From assembly GCF_011045195.1 (NCBI RefSeq), contig NZ_CP049199.1, forward strand, positions 3,472,001-3,536,000: 64,000 bases of DNA. The letters are read 5' to 3'. A program made the translations under genes and the position numbers. Below, piece by piece: positions 18,218 to 27,982 of the stretch (positions within the stretch are counted from its first letter, which is position 1; every line of letters begins with the position of its first letter). The DNA comes from Caulobacter soli. Its GTDB lineage: Bacteria > Pseudomonadota > Alphaproteobacteria > Caulobacterales > Caulobacteraceae. Under the pieces are notes generated by a model. The model was given only the letters and a program-made list of their open reading frames with translations. It made no database searches and was not told the DNA's origin.

Positions 18218-19611
18218 GCGGCGCGCCGGCTGAGCGAGCGGCCCGAAGCCTCCTGCCCCGTCTCGAACCGTGCCACCAGCCGAGCCAGCTCTCCGGCCTC
18301 GTTGCGCAGGCTGGTGGCGGCGGCGGTGGCCTCCTCGACCATGGCGGCGTTCTGCTGGGTGACCTGGTCCATCTGGTTGACGGCGGCGTTGACCTGGTTG
18401 AGGCCCGTGGCCTGCTCCTGGGACGACTGGGCGATCTCGGAGATCAGGGTGTCGATCTGCGAGACCTTGCCGACGATCCCGTTCAGGGCCTGGCCCGTGT
18501 CGCCGACCAGCTGGACGCCGCGCGAGACCTGCGAGGTGCTGCTGGCGATCAGGGTCTTGATCTCCTTGGCGGCCTCGGCCGAGCGCTGGGCCAGGGCCCG
18601 GACTTCCTGGGCCACGACTGCGAAACCGCGACCGGCGTCACCGGCCCGAGCGGCCTCGACCCCCGCGTTCAGCGCCAGCAGATTGGTTTGGAAGGCGATC
18701 TCGTCGATGACGCCGATGATCTGGGTGATCTGGCCCGAGCTCTGCTCGATCTCGCCCATGGCGGCGACGGCCTCGCGCATGACCTCGCCGGAGCGGGCGG
18801 CCTCTTCGCGGGCGTTGGAGGCGGCGGTCGAGGCCTCCCGGGCGCCGGCGGCGCTGCGGCGGACCGTGGCTGTCAGTTCGTCGAGCGCGGCGGCGGTCTC
18901 CTCCAGCGAGGCGGCCTGCTGCTCGGTGCGACGCGACAGGTCGCTGGAGGCCGCGGCGATCTCGTCCGAGCCGGCCTGCAGGCCGCCCGTGGCGGTGACG
19001 ATCGCGCCCACGGCCCGGCGCAGGCTGTCGGTGGCGCTGTTGAAGTCGTCCTTGATCCGCTGGTAGCGGCCGTCGAACTGGGCGTGGATGTCGGCGGTCA
19101 GGTCGCCGCCGGCCAGGCGGCGCAGGCTTTCGGCCAGGGCCGCGACCACCGCGGTCTGCTCCTCGTCGGCCTGGCGACGCTCGGCCTCGCCGCGCATCCG
19201 TTCCAACTCGATGTCGGTGACGTCGGTCGCGAACTTGATGACCTTGTAAGGCTTGCCGTTCTTGTCGAGCACGGGGTTGTAGGAAGCTTGGATCCAGACA
19301 TCCTTGCCGCCCTTGCCGATGCGCAGGAACTTGGCCGCGACGAATTCACCGGCGTTGAGCCGAGCCCAGAACGCCCGGTAGTCGGCGCTCTGCGCCTCGG
19401 CGGGGGGCACGAACAGGCTGTGATGACGACCTTCAATCTCGGCGGCCGTATAGCCCAGAGCCCCCAGGAAATTGGCGTTGGCCTTGATGATCGTGCCGTC
19501 GAGCTTGAACTCGATCACCGCCTGCGAGCGGTCCATGGCCGCGACCTGAGCCGCGAGGTTCTCCGCACGCTCAACATCGGCCTGTCGGGCCAGCTTGGAA
19601 CCTGAGAACAT
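18214..19611 (-). CDS. Soluble PAS-domain methyl-accepting chemotaxis protein
   Basis: 465 residues with no transmembrane segment. The N-terminal PAS domain (~25-145) includes [20 protein letters not shown], an Aer-like or haem/flavin PAS outline. A short HAMP-like linker ([13 protein letters not shown]) leads to the MCP signalling hairpin, whose tip [20 protein letters not shown] is nearly invariant. Methylation helices lie on both sides. No C-terminal CheR-tethering pentapeptide. It probably senses an intracellular energy or redox cue and signals through CheA/CheW encoded elsewhere. Divergent from the LOV-like gene at 19848, with two CtrA-like boxes between. Confidence 0.92.
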   Translation of the reverse strand: MFSGSKLARQADVERAENLAAQVAAMDRSQAVIEFKLDGTIIKANANFLGALGYTAAEIEGRHHSLFVPPAEAQSADYRAFWARLNAGEFVAAKFLRIGKGGKDVWIQASYNPVLDKNGKPYKVIKFATDVTDIELERMRGEAERRQADEEQTAVVAALAESLRRLAGGDLTADIHAQFDGRYQRIKDDFNSATDSLRRAVGAIVTATGGLQAGSDEIAAASSDLSRRTEQQAASLEETAAALDELTATVRRSAAGAREASTAASNAREEAARSGEVMREAVAAMGEIEQSSGQITQIIGVIDEIAFQTNLLALNAGVEAARAGDAGRGFAVVAQEVRALAQRSAEAAKEIKTLIASSTSQVSRGVQLVGDTGQALNGIVGKVSQIDTLISEIAQSSQEQATGLNQVNAAVNQMDQVTQQNAAMVEEATAAATSLRNEAGELARLVARFETGQEASGRSLSRRAA

Positions 19612-19668
19612 CGCCGCTCTTCTTCCTCGAACACGTTCGCCTAAGTCGAGCTTTAGACATAACGGCGA

Positions 19669-19683
19669 TTAACGAAACCATAA
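19669..19683. promoter_or_regulatory. CtrA-like box, TTAA-N7-ATAA
   Basis: TTAA (19669-19672), seven bases, then ATAA: seven of eight positions fit the CtrA consensus. It is 58 bp upstream of the chemoreceptor start at 19611, a sensible place for control of that gene. Confidence 0.4.
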
Positions 19684-19758
19684 TTGCAGAACACCGTCCT
19701 TCCACAACTCTCAAGTGAGCCAAAAACCCTTTATGTCGCAAGGGAATTACCCCTCCTG

Positions 19759-19785
19759 AGCGAATTAATGAGAGATTAATTCGCT
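19759..19785. promoter_or_regulatory. Perfect CtrA box (TTAA-N7-TTAA) inside a 10-bp inverted repeat
   Basis: AGCGAATTAA (19759-19768), loop TGAGAGA, TTAATTCGCT (19776-19785), followed by TTTTC. The core TTAA-N7-TTAA (19765-19779) is a perfect CtrA consensus site, 69-83 bp upstream of the LOV-like gene at 19848. The stem plus T-run also looks like an intrinsic terminator on the + strand. However, the gap lies between divergent genes, so nothing is there to terminate, and I prefer the operator reading. Confidence 0.6.
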
Positions 19786-19847
19786 TTTTCCAGACGCAAA
19801 AACTTCACAAGGTGTATGGCTATGGCAGCTAAGCCCTGGAATACAGT

Positions 19848-20267
19848 ATGCCTTTGCGTGATCTCATCTCGGCCCTGGCTGATAACTTGGATATCGGCGT
19901 TGTCCTGACCGATGGACTGCTGTCGCCGCCCGGCCCCCACATTCTCTATGTAAATACAACGTTTGAGCGCATGACCGGCTTCGACCGGGACGAAATCCTG
20001 GGAAAAAATCCTCGAATTTTTCAGGGCGAGGGCACAAGCCTGGCGGCGCGCAAGCGACTGGCGCGCGCCCTGCGCAATGGCGAGCGACACACCACCACCC
20101 TGGTGAACTATCGAAAATCGGGCGAGGCCTATCTGTGCGCCATAGACGTGTTTCCGATCGTCGCCGCGGACGGCGCCCTGATCAGCGCGGTGGCGCTGGA
20201 GCGGGAGGTCGAGCGGCGACCCGGTCGCCGGCCCGCCCCTCAGCCCCTGAGCCCAAAGGCGTCCTAG
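19848..20267 (+). CDS. Stand-alone LOV-like PAS protein lacking the photoactive cysteine
   Basis: 139 residues, one PAS/LOV core with a short tail. ILYVNTTFERMTGFDRDEIL leads to GKNPRIFQG (52-60), where flavin-binding LOV domains read GRNCRFLQG; the adduct-forming Cys is Pro55 (codon 20010-20012). NYRKSGEAYL later fits the LOV NYRKDG segment, and Cys97 sits near the usual second flavin-contact Asn. It has no output domain, so it may act as a partner protein, perhaps binding flavin as a redox or light sensor without the normal photocycle. Preceded by a perfect CtrA-type box. Confidence 0.82.
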   Translation: MPLRDLISALADNLDIGVVLTDGLLSPPGPHILYVNTTFERMTGFDRDEILGKNPRIFQGEGTSLAARKRLARALRNGERHTTTLVNYRKSGEAYLCAIDVFPIVAADGALISAVALEREVERRPGRRPAPQPLSPKAS

Positions 20268-20899
20268 CCGCCCCGGGCCACGGCGTCGGCTTCCCAGGCC
20301 AGGAACTCCGGAGCCTGCAGCAGGCGCTCGCAATAGGCCCCGGCCGGACCGGCGTCGCCATAGTCCGATAGATGGACGCCGTAGGTGCGGAACCGCGTCG
20401 CCACCGGCGTGTAGAAGGCGTCGGCGATCGACCACTCGCCCACCAGGAACGGCCCGCCCGAGCACTTGAGCAGCTGGTTCCAGCGCTCGACGATCTTGCG
20501 CACGTCCTTCTGGGTGGCTTCCGAGATCGCCACGGCGCGGGGCGCTTCCTCCAGGGCCATCGGGCATTCGCCGCGCAGCGACGAGAAACCCGAATGCATC
20601 TCGGCCGCCGCCGAACGGCCCAGGGCCCGCAGGGTGGGATCGGCCGGCCACAGCCTGGCGGCGGGGAACTTCTCGGCCAGATATTCGCAGATCGCCAGCG
20701 AGTCCCAGATCACCAGATCGCCGTCCTTCAGCACCGGCACCAGATGGCTGGGCGAGTGCTTGGCGATCTCGGCGTCGGAAATCCCGGCCTGACGCAGCTC
20801 GACCAGGGTCTCCTTGAAGGCCTCGCCCGTGCGCTTGAGCGCCAGCCAGGGCCGCAGCGACCAGCTGGACCATGTCTTGGTGCCGATGACGATTTCCAT
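20264..20899 (-). CDS. Glutathione S-transferase family protein
   Basis: 211 residues. The N-terminal GST thioredoxin fold has GTKTWSSWSLRPWLALKRTG (Ser-rich catalytic loop), then VPVLKDGDLVIWDSLAICEYL (cis-Pro and Asp/Ser glutathione contacts). The helical C-terminal domain includes FLVGEWSIADAFYTPVA, the N-capping region of GST folds. Probably a zeta- or SspA-like class member. Substrate unknown. The stop overlaps the LOV-like gene's stop by four bases. Confidence 0.88.
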   Translation of the reverse strand: MEIVIGTKTWSSWSLRPWLALKRTGEAFKETLVELRQAGISDAEIAKHSPSHLVPVLKDGDLVIWDSLAICEYLAEKFPAARLWPADPTLRALGRSAAAEMHSGFSSLRGECPMALEEAPRAVAISEATQKDVRKIVERWNQLLKCSGGPFLVGEWSIADAFYTPVATRFRTYGVHLSDYGDAGPAGAYCERLLQAPEFLAWEADAVARGG

Positions 20900-20977
20900 G
20901 GCGAGCCTCTTGCGCGAACGAGCCGAGGCCTGGGCTTAGCCCGAGCGCCCGCGCGCGACAACGGCGGTCGCCGGACC

Positions 20978-21157
20978 CTAGTCGTTTTCGCCCGCCGGCG
21001 GTCTGGGAAAGACATAGGCCCAGGGATGCGGTTCGCCGGGCGGCCCCGGATCGCGGGCCAGGGCGCGGAGCGTCCGAGCGCGGTTCAATTCCTCGAACGG
21101 GATGATCTCGGCGGACCGACCAAGGGGCTCGGGACGCGGAAACGGCAAGGCGTGCAT
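20978..21157 (-). CDS. Small 59-residue protein, uncharacterised
   Basis: A short frame from the ATG at 21157, preceded by a strong AGGAGGTCC site, ending with TAG at 20978. The product begins MHALPFPRPEPLGRSAEI, is rich in Pro and Arg, and ends with the acidic EN-D. It has no signal or membrane segment and is probably disordered. It is 78 bp upstream of, and on the same strand as, the glutathione transferase at 20899, so they may share a transcript. Function unknown. Confidence 0.6.
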   Translation of the reverse strand: MHALPFPRPEPLGRSAEIIPFEELNRARTLRALARDPGPPGEPHPWAYVFPRPPAGEND

Positions 21158-21359
21158 GGCGGACCTCCTTCAAGACCGTCTGTCGCGGTCATGGGTCCAT
21201 TGAAGGCCTTCGCGCCTGAACCGACGCGGGCGCGCTCGTTGTCTCGCGTTCATCTCGTCGTCGGCAAACGGCCGCGATTTCCCCTCTGGCCTTCGCGCTT
21301 CCGTTACGTCTACAGTCGGCCCAAGAATTAGAACAAATGTTTGAAGGGAGAGTCCCGGG

Positions 21360-22892
21360 ATGGCGGAGTCGAACAGGCCCGGCGGCGCGACGCCGCCATT
21401 GTCTCAGGTCGGCGCGACGCCGCTGTATTCGAACGGTTACAAGGCCGCGGTGCTGGGGCTGCTGCTGGCCACCTACACCTTCAACTTCATCGACCGCACG
21501 ATCATCGCCACCATCGGCCAGGCCATCAAGGTCGACCTCAAGCTGACCGACACCCAGCTGGGCCTGCTGGGCGGGCTCTATTTCGCCCTGCTCTACACCC
21601 TGCTGGGCATCCCGATCGCCCGCATGGCCGAGCGCTGGAACCGGGTGACGATCATCTCGGTGTCTCTGGTGATCTGGTCGGGCTTCACGGCCCTTTGCGG
21701 CAGCGCCGCCAGCTTCGCCCAACTGGCCCTCTACCGCTTCGGCGTCGGGGTCGGCGAGGCAGGCTGCTCGCCGCCATCGCACTCGCTGATCAGCGACTAT
21801 TACGAGCCCAAGAAGCGCGCCTCGGCCCTGTCGATCTATTCGTTCGGCATCCCCCTGGGCACGATGTTCGGCGCCGTGGCCGGCGGCTGGCTGGCCCAGG
21901 AGTTCAGCTGGCGCGTGGCCTTCGTGATCGTCGGCCTGCCGGGCATCCTGCTGGCGGTGCTGGTCAAGCTGTTGGTCAAGGAACCGCCGCGCGGCCATTC
22001 GGAGATCAAGGAACGGCCGCTCGAGGCCGAGGACGTCGTGCTGGAACCGGCCAAACCGCCGTTCTCGCTGGCCGCCGAGTTCAGCGAGATCTGGGCGGTG
22101 ATGAAGGTGCTGTTCGGCAAGTGGCCGGTGCTGCACATGATGCTGGGCGTGACCATCGCCTCGTTCGGCTCCTACGGCTCCAACGCGTTCGTGCCGCCCT
22201 ATTTCGTCCGTGGCTTCGGCCTGGGCCTGGCCCAAGTGGGCCTGATCGTCGGGCTGATCGGCGGCTTCTCGGCCGGGGTCGGCACCCTGGTCGGCGGCTT
22301 CCTGACCGACTGGGCCGGCAAGCGCAGCGCCAAGTGGTACGCCCTGGTGCCCGCCATCGGCCTGCTGATCGCCGCGCCGATCTACATCGCCGCCTACCTC
22401 CAGCCCGACTGGAAGACCATGGCGCTGATCCTGCTGGTCCCCGGCATCTTCCACTATACCTACCTGGCGCCCACCTTCGGCGTCGTCCAGAACTCGGTCG
22501 AGCCACGCCGCCGAGCCACCGCCACGGCCCTGCTGTTCTTCTTCCTCAACCTGATCGCCCTGGGCGGCGGGCCGGTGTTCACCGGCTGGCTGATCGATCA
22601 CCTGGCGCGGTTCCACTTCAACCATCCCGAGGCGTCGACGATCTTCCACGCCCTGGGCGGGTCGTTCACCGACCCGGGCCCGGCCAACTTCAACGTCCAG
22701 TGCCCCGGCGGCCTGGCCCCCAAGGGTTCGCCCGCCGACCTGGCCAGGGCCTGCCACGACGCCATGGCCCGCGCGACCCAGCAGGGCATCGTCGTCTCGG
22801 TGTGCTTCTACGCCTGGGCCGCCCTGCACTACGCCCTGGCCGCGATCGGCATGGTCAAGCACATGCGGGAACGGGCGGCGGCGCAGGCTTAG
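21360..22892 (+). CDS. Major facilitator superfamily transporter (spinster-like)
   Basis: 510 residues with twelve predicted membrane helices. The first helix has LATYTFNFIDRTIIATIG, then the loop-2 signature GLLGGLYFALLYTLLGIPIAR and AERWNRV, and in helix 4-5 FGVGVGEAGCSPPSHSLI. The FIDR and GEAG features are those of the spinster-type MFS group. A C-terminal periplasmic loop includes Cys. Inner-membrane exporter or importer; substrate unknown. The start at 21360 follows GAAGGGAGAG. Confidence 0.88.
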   Translation: MAESNRPGGATPPLSQVGATPLYSNGYKAAVLGLLLATYTFNFIDRTIIATIGQAIKVDLKLTDTQLGLLGGLYFALLYTLLGIPIARMAERWNRVTIISVSLVIWSGFTALCGSAASFAQLALYRFGVGVGEAGCSPPSHSLISDYYEPKKRASALSIYSFGIPLGTMFGAVAGGWLAQEFSWRVAFVIVGLPGILLAVLVKLLVKEPPRGHSEIKERPLEAEDVVLEPAKPPFSLAAEFSEIWAVMKVLFGKWPVLHMMLGVTIASFGSYGSNAFVPPYFVRGFGLGLAQVGLIVGLIGGFSAGVGTLVGGFLTDWAGKRSAKWYALVPAIGLLIAAPIYIAAYLQPDWKTMALILLVPGIFHYTYLAPTFGVVQNSVEPRRRATATALLFFFLNLIALGGGPVFTGWLIDHLARFHFNHPEASTIFHALGGSFTDPGPANFNVQCPGGLAPKGSPADLARACHDAMARATQQGIVVSVCFYAWAALHYALAAIGMVKHMRERAAAQA

Positions 22893-22907
22893 GGGCGGCG
22901 GCTCACG

Positions 22908-23030
22908 CACTTGCCCCCTACGGACCGCTGCGCGGTCGTCTTCCCCCTTAGGGGGAAGAGGTCGCGCGCTTCGGCCTCCGCCCCCCTATGGGGGCGGACA
23001 GACCACGAAGCGGTCAGGTGGGGGCAAGTG
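22908..23030. repeat. Palindromic intergenic repeat element, family A
   Basis: Outer arms CACTTGCCCCC (22908-22918) and GGGGGCAAGTG (23020-23030) enclose several small hairpins: GACCGC/GCGGTC, TTCCCCC/GGGGGAA and CCGCCCC/GGGGCGG. The left ~54 bp recur, inverted and with few differences, at 46171-46224. It lies in the gap between the MFS gene and purB and contains no gene. No terminator T-run. Confidence 0.75.
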
Positions 23031-23107
23031 TTCACCAGCACGATCTCCCCCAAGTAATAACCCTCTTCCCTTGACTCCCCCGGCGGACGGGACCAAACGC
23101 CCGCCTC

Positions 23108-24418
<1,311 letters not shown>

Positions 24419-24428
24419 GCCTGCTTCC

Positions 24429-25445
24429 ATGACCCGCAAGGCGGGCTTCCCGGCGGTCGTCGACGCGAACACCCGCGTCCTGATCCTGGGCAGCCTGCCG
24501 GGCGAGGCCTCGCTGGCGCTCGCCCAGTACTACGGCAATCCGCGCAACGCCTTCTGGCGACTGATGGAGGGCGTGCTCGACACGCCCCTGGTCCCGCTGG
24601 CCTATGAAGACCGCCTGGCCGCTCTGCTCGCGCGCGGCGTCGGCTTGTGGGACGTGATCGCCGAGGCCGAACGCCCCGGCAGCCTCGACGCCGCCATCCG
24701 CGATCCGGCCGCCAATGACCTTCTGGCCTTGATCGAGACGTTGCCGAACCTGCGGCTGGTCGCCTTCAACGGCGGCACGGCGGCCAAGCTGGGCGGCCGG
24801 CTGGTCGGGGAGCGCATCCCGACGGCCGCTCTGCCTTCTTCATCTCCGGCGCATGCGGCGCGGACGTTCGCGCAGAAGGCGGAGGCGTGGGGGCAACTCG
24901 CGCTCTTCCTGAACCCTCTCTCTATGAGAGAGGGATTCCCTGGGCCGCCTCCGCTCCTACCCCTACTTCCCGCTCTTCCAGTTGATCACGTGATAGACCG
25001 CCGTCGTCGTCCCGATGTTCCGCAGCGCGTGCGGGCTGTTGGACGCGTTGAAGATCACGCCGCCCGGCCCGACCTTCTTCCAGACGCCGCCGGACAGGGT
25101 CTCGACCTGGCCCTCGCGGATGATCACCAGTTCCTCGTTGGGATGGGTGTGCGGCGGGTGCGAGCTGGTTCCGGGGCGCAGGGTGGTGACGTGCATCTCC
25201 AGCTCCTCCAGGGTCGCCGTCGGCCCCTTGGTGAGCTGGGCATAGGTGCCGACGTCGGTGTCGTGCGGTTTCATGTCCTCCCAGGTGAACACCGACGGGC
25301 CCAACAGGGCCGGCTTTGGCGCCTGGGCGACGGCGACGCCCGCCAGGGTCAAGACAGCCGCGCCGGCGGCGATCGCGATATCGCGCTTGGTGATCTTCAT
25401 GTCGCTGTTCCTAGAAGGTGTAGGGCTTGCGCTGGGGGCGGCTGA
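24429..25445 (+). CDS. Mismatch uracil/hypoxanthine-DNA glycosylase with missing stop (read-through frame)
   Basis: The first ~160 residues are a normal small uracil-DNA-glycosylase-superfamily enzyme: VLILGSLPGEASLALAQYYG, NPRNAFWRLM, GVGLWDVIAEAERPGSLD, AFNGGTAAKLG and LPSSSPAHA, as in DNA-deoxyinosine or mismatch glycosylases. Such proteins end soon after this point (~24905). Here no stop occurs; the frame crosses a hairpin (24914-24934) and runs antisense through the whole cupin gene to 25445, giving 338 residues. Residues after ~160 look like shadow translation. Either the stop was lost or a frameshift is present. It overlaps in operon-like spacing with purB. Confidence 0.6.
   Translation: MTRKAGFPAVVDANTRVLILGSLPGEASLALAQYYGNPRNAFWRLMEGVLDTPLVPLAYEDRLAALLARGVGLWDVIAEAERPGSLDAAIRDPAANDLLALIETLPNLRLVAFNGGTAAKLGGRLVGERIPTAALPSSSPAHAARTFAQKAEAWGQLALFLNPLSMREGFPGPPPLLPLLPALPVDHVIDRRRRPDVPQRVRAVGRVEDHAARPDLLPDAAGQGLDLALADDHQFLVGMGVRRVRAGSGAQGGDVHLQLLQGRRRPLGELGIGADVGVVRFHVLPGEHRRAQQGRLWRLGDGDARQGQDSRAGGDRDIALGDLHVAVPRRCRACAGGG
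24914..24934. terminator. Gene-end hairpin between convergent glycosylase and cupin genes
   Basis: Arms CCCTCTCTC and GAGAGAGGG (nine bases each) with a three-base loop. It lacks a strong T-run on either strand. It is similar to the hairpin at 62050-62067. It probably separates the convergent glycosylase and cupin genes, but lies inside the read-through frame of the former. Confidence 0.45.
24963..25400 (-). CDS. Secreted cupin-domain protein
   Basis: 145 residues. An N-terminal hydrophobic signal (cleavage near VAQA) precedes a single cupin domain with HPPHTHPNEELVIIREG (motif 1: two His and Glu for a metal) and NSPHALRN (motif 2 His). It is the third gene of an operon with two TAT-exported oxidoreductases, 10 bp downstream of the second. 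It may act on the same periplasmic sugar substrate as an isomerase or binding protein. Role inferred from context only. Confidence 0.85.
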   Translation of the reverse strand: MKITKRDIAIAAGAAVLTLAGVAVAQAPKPALLGPSVFTWEDMKPHDTDVGTYAQLTKGPTATLEELEMHVTTLRPGTSSHPPHTHPNEELVIIREGQVETLSGGVWKKVGPGGVIFNASNSPHALRNIGTTTAVYHVINWKSGK

Positions 25446-26781
25446 GCAGGGCGTTGGCGGCGTCGTCGCCGATGAAGCGCTCGGCCTTGGGGTCCCAGTG
25501 CAGCCGGCGACCGGTCTTCATGGCCGCGTGGTGCAGCAGGCAGGTCGAGCAGGCGCGGTGGCCGATCTCGACGGGAGCCGAGGGCGGCTGGCGGCTGCGG
25601 ATCGAGCTGAGCCAATCGCCGTGCTGCTCCGTCGAGCGGCGCAGATGGATCTCGTTCGGCCCGATCACGCTATCCAGGATCTTCGGATCGCTGGCGGCCA
25701 GAGCCGGTGTCGGCTTGGCGCCGAAGCTGGGATCGCTGGACGTGACGGGGGCGTCGCGCGCCACGAAGATCCAGCCCTCCGAGCCGATGAACTTCACGCC
25801 GTTGGGGAAGTCGCCCGAGATGTCCATGGTCACGCCGTTGGCGTAGCGGGCGTGGGTCAGGAACTTGCCATGCACGTTCCACAGTCCGCTCTTGGGGAAC
25901 TCGGCCGAGCCCCAGATCTCGACCGGGCCCGAATGCTCCATGTCCATGCCCCAGTGGGCGGTGTCGACGTGGTGCGCGCCCCAGCCGGTGATCATGCCGG
26001 CCCCGAACTGCTCGCAGCGCAGCCAACCAGGCCGGTCGAACGAGCCCTGCGGATGGACCCGCATCTCGGTGTAGTAGGCCTCCGGCGTCGAGCCCAGCCA
26101 GGCGTCGTAGTTCAGGTTCGGCGGCACGGGCATTTGCGGCGCCTCGGGGCCCGACGGATCGCCCGGCAGGCCGACCTCGACATGCTTGAGCTGACCGATC
26201 CGGCCGTTGCGGACCAGTTCGCAGGCCCGCAGGAACTGCGGCCAGGGGTTCTGCGAGCGCTGCTGCGAGCCGATCTGCACGATGCGGTCGGTGGCGGCCA
26301 CGGCGTCGCTGAGATAGCGGCCCTCGGCGATGGTCAGCGAGGCCGGCTTCTGCAGATAGACGTCCTTGCCGGCCCGCACCGCGTGGACGCCCAGGATGGC
26401 GTGCTGGTGGTCCGGCGTGGCGATGATCACCGCGTCCAGGTCCTTGTTGGCCAGCAGGGCGTGGTGGTCGTCATAACCGACGGCCCCGTCCCAGGTGCGG
26501 CCGAACTTCTTGGAATAGGTCTCGTTGACCAGCACCTTGCCCAACTCGACCCGCTTGGAGTCCAGGTCGCAGACCGCCAGGATCTGGGCATGGTCGTACT
26601 TGAAGGTCTCGGCCATGTCGTGGCCGCGGGCGATGCGGCCCACGCCGATGACGCCGATGTTGATGCGGTTGCTGGGCGCGTTCTGGCCGAACACGGTCGA
26701 GGGCACGACCGTGGGAAAGCCGATGGCCGCCGCGGCGCCCGCCTGAAGCATCCGCCGGCGGGAGAGTTTGAAGCTGCTCAT
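25411..26781 (-). CDS. TAT-exported Gfo/Idh/MocA-family oxidoreductase
   Basis: 456 residues from the ATG at 26781 (CGGAGACG upstream). It begins with a twin-arginine signal, SRRRMLQAGAAAAIG. The Rossmann domain has INIGVIGVGRIARGHDMAE, and the catalytic-domain motif QKPASLTIAEGRYL fits the family's EKP/QKP lysine. Such enzymes oxidise or epimerise sugars with tightly held NAD(P), which needs folded export through TAT, as in glucose-fructose oxidoreductase. Second gene of a three-gene operon. A longer frame upstream is antisense noise over the neighbouring gene. Confidence 0.88.
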   Translation of the reverse strand: MSSFKLSRRRMLQAGAAAAIGFPTVVPSTVFGQNAPSNRINIGVIGVGRIARGHDMAETFKYDHAQILAVCDLDSKRVELGKVLVNETYSKKFGRTWDGAVGYDDHHALLANKDLDAVIIATPDHQHAILGVHAVRAGKDVYLQKPASLTIAEGRYLSDAVAATDRIVQIGSQQRSQNPWPQFLRACELVRNGRIGQLKHVEVGLPGDPSGPEAPQMPVPPNLNYDAWLGSTPEAYYTEMRVHPQGSFDRPGWLRCEQFGAGMITGWGAHHVDTAHWGMDMEHSGPVEIWGSAEFPKSGLWNVHGKFLTHARYANGVTMDISGDFPNGVKFIGSEGWIFVARDAPVTSSDPSFGAKPTPALAASDPKILDSVIGPNEIHLRRSTEQHGDWLSSIRSRQPPSAPVEIGHRACSTCLLHHAAMKTGRRLHWDPKAERFIGDDAANALLSRPQRKPYTF

Positions 26782-26795
26782 GATCGTCTCCGCGC

Positions 26796-27935
26796 TCAGG
26801 CCGTGACCGGCCGGGTGGCGTTCTTCTGGGCGGTCAGCACCAGCTCGGCGGCCAGCAGGGCCTGCTCCTGGTCCTGGGCGATCGAGGTGCGCTCGACGAT
26901 GTCGGCGACGAACTGCGAACCGAACGGCAGGACCACCTTGGAGCAGTCGATGTAGCGGGCCTGCTTCTTGTCGACGATCAGCAGGTGGTCGCCGCCGGGC
27001 CGGCCGGTCGGATCGACGTACTTGCGCAGCTCGATATAGCCCTCGGTTCCCAGCAGGAAGAGGCGGCCGTCGCCCCAGACGCCAAGGCCGTCGGGCGTGA
27101 ACCAGTCGACGCGGACATAGCCCGTGCCGCCGTCGCCGGTCAGGGTCATGTCGCCGAAATCCTCGAACTTCGGATGGGCGGTGTTGTTGAGGTTGCCGGT
27201 CTGCGAGGCGACCACGTGAGCGGTCTTGCTGCCGGTGTAGAACAGGAACTGGTCGGCCTGGTGCGAGCCGATGTCGGTCAGGATGCCGCCGTAGCGGGCC
27301 TTGTCCCAGAACCAGTCGGGACGGACCGCCCCGATCCGGTGCGGCGCCAGGTTGACGCTCTGGACCACCTTGCCGATCGCCCCGGCCTGGACCAGTTCGC
27401 CGGCCTTGATCGCCGCCGGCACCTCCAGGCGCTCGGAATACATGATCGCGTACTTGCGGCCGGTCTTCTTCACCGCCGCGCGCACCTGGGCCAGTTGAGC
27501 CAGGGTGATGATGCCCGGCTTGTCCGACAGATAGTCCTTGCCCGCCGCCATCACCCGCAGGCCCAGCGGCGTACGCTGGTCGGGGACCGGGGCGGCGGCG
27601 ACCAGCTGGATCGACTTGTCCTGCAGGATCTCGTCCTCGCTGCGCGCCAGGGGCACGTCGCCGAACTGCTTGCGGAAGTCGGCGATCTGCTTGGGGTCGG
27701 TAGCGTAGACGCTGACCAGCTCGCCCCCGCCCCGCTTCACCGCCGCCGTCATGCTCATGATGTGATAGTGGTCGAGACCGATCACCGAGAAGCGGATGCG
27801 ATGCTTGGGCGTGGCGTTCGGGTCCATGCCCGGCGCGGCGACTTCCTGGGTCACGCCCTGGGCGGGCAGGCCCGCCATGGCGCCCGCGAGCCCCGCCGCC
27901 AGCAGAAAGCCGCGCCGACTGGCCAGATCGTTCAT
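26796..27935 (-). CDS. TAT-exported Gfo/Idh/MocA-family oxidoreductase
   Basis: 379 residues, starting at 27935 after GGAGGAAACGAC. The twin-arginine signal reads SRRGFLLAAGLAGA. The Rossmann part RFSVIGLDHYHIMSM is unusual (GLDHYH instead of GxGxxG), and the family lysine motif is SDKPGIITLAQLAQV. The C-terminal dimer domain has HRIGAVRPDWFWDKARYGG. First gene of the operon with the second oxidoreductase and the cupin. Two GntR-like operators sit just upstream. Probably periplasmic sugar or polyol oxidation. The altered nucleotide loop leaves the cofactor uncertain. Confidence 0.87.
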   Translation of the reverse strand: MNDLASRRGFLLAAGLAGAMAGLPAQGVTQEVAAPGMDPNATPKHRIRFSVIGLDHYHIMSMTAAVKRGGGELVSVYATDPKQIADFRKQFGDVPLARSEDEILQDKSIQLVAAAPVPDQRTPLGLRVMAAGKDYLSDKPGIITLAQLAQVRAAVKKTGRKYAIMYSERLEVPAAIKAGELVQAGAIGKVVQSVNLAPHRIGAVRPDWFWDKARYGGILTDIGSHQADQFLFYTGSKTAHVVASQTGNLNNTAHPKFEDFGDMTLTGDGGTGYVRVDWFTPDGLGVWGDGRLFLLGTEGYIELRKYVDPTGRPGGDHLLIVDKKQARYIDCSKVVLPFGSQFVADIVERTSIAQDQEQALLAAELVLTAQKNATRPVTA

Positions 27936-27982
27936 GTCGTTTCCTCCGGGTACACGGCGACTTGCCTCGCCTTATGCGCCGC

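Noticed and set aside
19759..19790. Intrinsic terminator reading of the 10-bp stem plus TTTT
   Set aside because: It lies between divergent genes with nothing upstream to terminate. The TTAA-N7-TTAA core gives a better explanation.
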